Source of the DNA: Pelargonium cotyledonis
Lineage: Eukaryota; Streptophyta; Magnoliopsida; Geraniales; Geraniaceae
DNA: 22,975 nt
Direction of reading: 5' to 3'
Assembly: GCA_036897625.1 (NCBI GenBank)
Contig: JAYMTA010000924.1
Coordinates: forward strand, 1 to 22,975
Of this stretch, positions 20,149 to 22,975 are shown in pieces (within the stretch, counting starts at the first letter, position 1; every line of letters begins with the position of its first letter). The notes below the pieces were generated by a model, which did no database searches, was not told the origin of the DNA, and saw nothing but the letters and a program-made list of their open reading frames with translations. Both the position numbers and the translations under genes were made by a program.

Positions 20149-22975
20149 CTAGAAAAAAACGTTTACTTCCTTTTCACACATCTCATATACATGATCTTTT
20201 GCATCTGTGAGAGCACTCTGTACATTGAAAAACATAGGTGCAATGAGATTCAACATAAAGCAACCTGGCAAAAACTACAAGGTGAACAAACAATGGCAGC
20301 AACATTACCTGTCCAAATTTCGTAAGGAAGTTGTTCGCAAGGTTTAAGGACGTGATTGCTACATCTTCATTAGCCTTGAGTGCTTGGGCGATAGCAAAAC
20401 CCCCGTCATCCTGCATGCAAAACCAATATGAAATTTGGGAAAAGTATAACCAAGTTGCGAGCAATAAGTTCAAGATGACAATAGGCAAAAAGTTTATACC
20501 CTTATTTCATTAAATCCTAAATCTACTGAAGTCAAAGTTTCATTAACCACTTTCAAGCTTCGAGCCAGGTGTACTGCACCCTGTAAACAAATAATAAACA
20601 GGGGGAAAAAATGTAGCATTAGATTGGTGCCCAAAATGGTTGGAATGTAGAATGGGAACAGCATAATTGAGAGGAACTAACTTCATCTTTAAGTTCATTT
20701 GCCCGCAAGTCGAGAACTGATATAGTATTATTATATTTCAGCATATCAGCCACAAACTCTGCACCTTTTGCCCCTATCTGCAATACGTTAACGTATAACA
20801 TGGTGTCAAAAGAATTCTGACTGAAGAGTGACAGACTTGATAACATGAGCTTATTCGAGTTATTATGTACACATACAAAAATAGAACTTTACAGATTACC
20901 TTACACCAACCAAGCTTAAGGGTCTTTATGTTCCCATGAAACTTGAGAACTTCAGATAAAGCTTTTGCTCCATCTGGTCCAATAGGGTTATAACCAAGTT
21001 CCAACTAAGAGAGAGAGAGAGAGAGAACCATGTTACCACTTAGAAGGTTGAAACGTGATATAAGTGATGATAGAGGGCTTACTGTTGTAATAATAGAATT
21101 ATCTTTCAAAACCTTCACGATGGATTCAACGCCCTTGGCATGAATGTTGTTTCCTCCCTGTACGGATTTTCGTTTAGAAATGCTTATCTAAAGTTCAATA
21201 TAATATGATGCATTTAAAGGAGATAAAAGTATACTCCTTACTAGATCTAGAGTTGTTATGGAACGGTTGTCCTTCAAAGCATCTGCAATCTTTTCAGCTC
21301 CCTGAAGATAAAATGTTTTCAAACAAATTATATTCCAAGCAAGATCCCCACAATTTCATTGCGACATTCCCAATACGAATATAAAGCTTGTCAATATTTA
21401 ACTACTAATGCTTAAATATTGAGAAGCTTATATACCTCATCCCCTATGTCGTTCATGTACAGATTGAGCCACAACAAGGCCTTGCTCTTCTTCACATATG
21501 AAGCAACATGAGAGGCACCTTTTGAGCTAATAGAGTTATTGCCAATATCTAGAAGTACAAGTTTCACTGAAAGAACAAATTCACACGTCAGTTTTTCAAC
21601 TATTCATAGGATTTCACATAAGAGACAGTAAAGGTAAATAACTAAAATCGTAACATTACACAAGGCAAACTACATACCTTTACGTGAAGATAAACTTGAC
21701 ATTAATGCACGGATACCTTCATCTCCTATAGAATTCCCATGCAGATGCAGTTCCTGTACATAATTCTTCGTTTAGCCGTCAATGCTATGGTCATTGAATA
21801 TGACCACCTGAATGTCTACATCAAGCCTTATGATGCTTTTAACAGCCCCGAATTATCAAAATTCTATGGCTCAAAATAGTCAAATTAATCTTCATTATCA
21901 TTTTTTAAAAATCTTTAAGTTTAACTTCAGATCTCTGTATAATTTCATCAATATCTTGGGTACAACTGAATGCAAGACAAAGTAAATAACCATAACTAAT
22001 ATCATGCCCAAAAAAAAAAAAAAGCCAAGCAATGGACTAAAGCTACTGGAGAAATACAGAAAAGAAAGAAAAAGATGTACAGAAACTGAAGCGTGATAGA
22101 ACATGCCAATTATCACAGATATATAAATCATGGAATCACTGAGGTTTAAATCCAGTTGCAGGTTTGCTATTTTCAAAAACAATCTCTCTCATCATTATTA
22201 CTTCCTATATTTTAAGTAGTTGATTTTTTTTACTTCCGCAGCCAGAGTCCTAAAATGAGTGCCTACTTCCCATTTTGGTAAAATTAAGGATAAGTTAGTT
22301 AGAATTATACTTTTTTTTAGCCATTCTAACTAACTTATCTAAGGATCTGTTGGTAATTCATGCATAATTAACTACCAAAATAGGAAAATGGAAACTCATT
22401 TTGGTACGGAGAGAGTATTAGAAAATATGAAATTTTGTTTCAACTCCTAGTATGTAATAAATGATGTGCAATGTAGACCTGGTTTGGTACTCGTTATATA
22501 TCTCGTATTGGATGGGACATGATATCCTACACTTACATGGGATTGTTAATATTTGAGGAATATAACAAGCCGATGAAATACCAACACCTGAAGGGAGGCT
22601 TGAACCTAAGACCTCGGGGGGACCAAGCGCCTTAAACCACTTGCCCCAATCACCTAAATGCTTAAAACCTATGTTGGACAACTATCCCTTCTTTCTGGGG
22701 AATTTATCAACTGTCACTGGCAGTTTTAGCTACCTTAACTGGGTACGAATAATGAGTTCCTGATGTCCAAACATACCAATGTCCAGTTTTTCCTTTTCTT
22801 TTTCTATAGTTACCATGACAGTGTCTTTCAGAGGTCATTAAACTTATTCATCATGGAACAGAAAGAATAAAAGTCATAGTATAGAATTTTGTACCCTCAA
22901 TGACTTGTTTGCCTCAAGCCCTTTAGCCAAAGCATTGGCACCCAGAGCACCACCATAATTGCCACTTGTATGATA
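20149..22975 (-). CDS. EMB2004: Leucine-rich-repeat (RNI/NLRC3-like) protein, EMB2004 type, 3' part only
   Basis: The gene runs off the right edge; its 5' exons are missing. Exons seen (gene order) are 22895-22975 (partial), 21678-21753, 21436-21566, 21242-21301, 21083-21157, 20900-21004, 20682-20777, 20500-20580, 20309-20410 and 20149-20217, plus the split codon between 21678 and 21566. They encode the last 291 residues, with GT-AG junctions in frame. Exons carry successive ribonuclease-inhibitor-type LRRs of about 28 residues, with signatures such as ELHLHGNSIGDEG, LDIGNNSISSKGA, LWLNLYMNDIGDEG, LELGYNPIGPDGA, LDLRANELKDEGA and VDLGFNEIRDDG. Most repeats break at similar points in exon boundaries. 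The tail ALTDAKDHVYEM and EKEVNVFF closely recalls Arabidopsis At1g10510, an embryo-defective gene. Its molecular role is unknown; RNI-type LRRs usually bind proteins. No NACHT or CARD domain is visible in this part. A Stowaway-like MITE and a SINE-like sequence lie in the 1.1-kb intron 21754-22894. Confidence 0.92.
21006..21027. repeat. (GA)n microsatellite beside an LRR-gene splice acceptor
   Basis: An AG dinucleotide run ends 1-2 bp from the exon boundary at 21004. On the coding strand it is a CT run directly followed by the acceptor TTAG, so it serves as the intron's polypyrimidine tract. Confidence 0.9.
22231..22417. mobile_element. Stowaway-like MITE (intronic)
   Basis: The right end ACTCATTTTGGTACGGAGAGAGTA gives a TACTCTCTCCGT start on the reverse strand. 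The left end TACTTCC...GTCCTAAAATGAGTG is its diverged mate. TA bounds both ends. It is about 187 bp and non-coding, and its interior is clearly related to the element at 776-978. Confidence 0.75.
22440..22660 (-). mobile_element. tRNA-derived SINE-like sequence
   Basis: Read on the minus strand there is an A-box-like GGGGCAAGTGG (22637-22647) and a B-box-like GGTTCAAGCCT (22596-22606), spaced about as in a tRNA promoter, with GTGGTTTAAGGCGC between them as in tRNA-related SINE heads. The sequence does not fold as an intact tRNA, and about 150 bp of unrelated DNA follows, as in a SINE body. Exact ends and target duplications could not be fixed. Confidence 0.5.

Noticed and set aside
22596..22647. 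Possible tRNA gene on the minus strand
   Set aside because: A- and B-box-like motifs are present, but no acceptor stem or anticodon arm could be formed, so a SINE-like origin is preferred.

Overview
This is nuclear DNA from a flowering plant, most likely a eudicot of the asterid/Lamiales type. That placement is inferred from protein similarity and repeat style, not from any search. Genes are split by AT-rich GT-AG introns, and intergenic DNA carries Stowaway-like and hAT-like MITEs, a SINE-like sequence and microsatellites. The exon-intron models were assembled by hand; every junction keeps frame and almost every one fits a known plant family member.

Layout from left to right. (1) 212-5813, minus strand: a complete 14-exon DNA polymerase lambda gene (523 aa). 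(2) 6078-10423, plus strand: a complete 8-exon plastid-type DEAD-box RNA helicase of the RH22 type (590 aa). Its start codon lies only 264 bp from that of polymerase lambda, so the two genes diverge from one compact intergenic segment. (3) 11489-12955, minus strand: a two-exon UGT74-type UDP-glycosyltransferase whose first exon carries a 1-nt frameshift near a run of seven Gs on the plus strand. (4) 15615-16101, minus strand: a three-exon GASA/snakin cysteine-rich secreted peptide (108 aa). (5) 19025-19654, plus strand: an intronless gene for a secreted protein with three LysM units. It resembles the ectodomain of a LysM receptor kinase, but no membrane segment or kinase follows. (6) 20149 to the right edge, minus strand: the 3' part of a leucine-rich-repeat (RNI/NLRC3-like) gene of the EMB2004 type, with 11 exons visible.

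The genes do not form one pathway. Polymerase lambda serves DNA repair, RH22 plastid ribosome assembly, the UGT small-molecule glycosylation, GASA and LysM are secreted products, and the LRR protein is linked to embryo development in Arabidopsis. As I recall, the Arabidopsis orthologues of polymerase lambda (At1g10520) and EMB2004 (At1g10510) are neighbours. If so, the outer two genes mark an ancestral collinear block and the four genes between them are extra here.

The long intergenic stretches (12956-15614 and 16102-19024) hold mainly MITEs, simple repeats, palindromes and an unexplained set of degenerate repeats around 18040-18340. I found no RNA gene, CRISPR array or clearly new multi-gene system. 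The best leads are the ectodomain-only LysM gene, the UGT frameshift, the degenerate repeat set and the altered lyase-domain residues in polymerase lambda.
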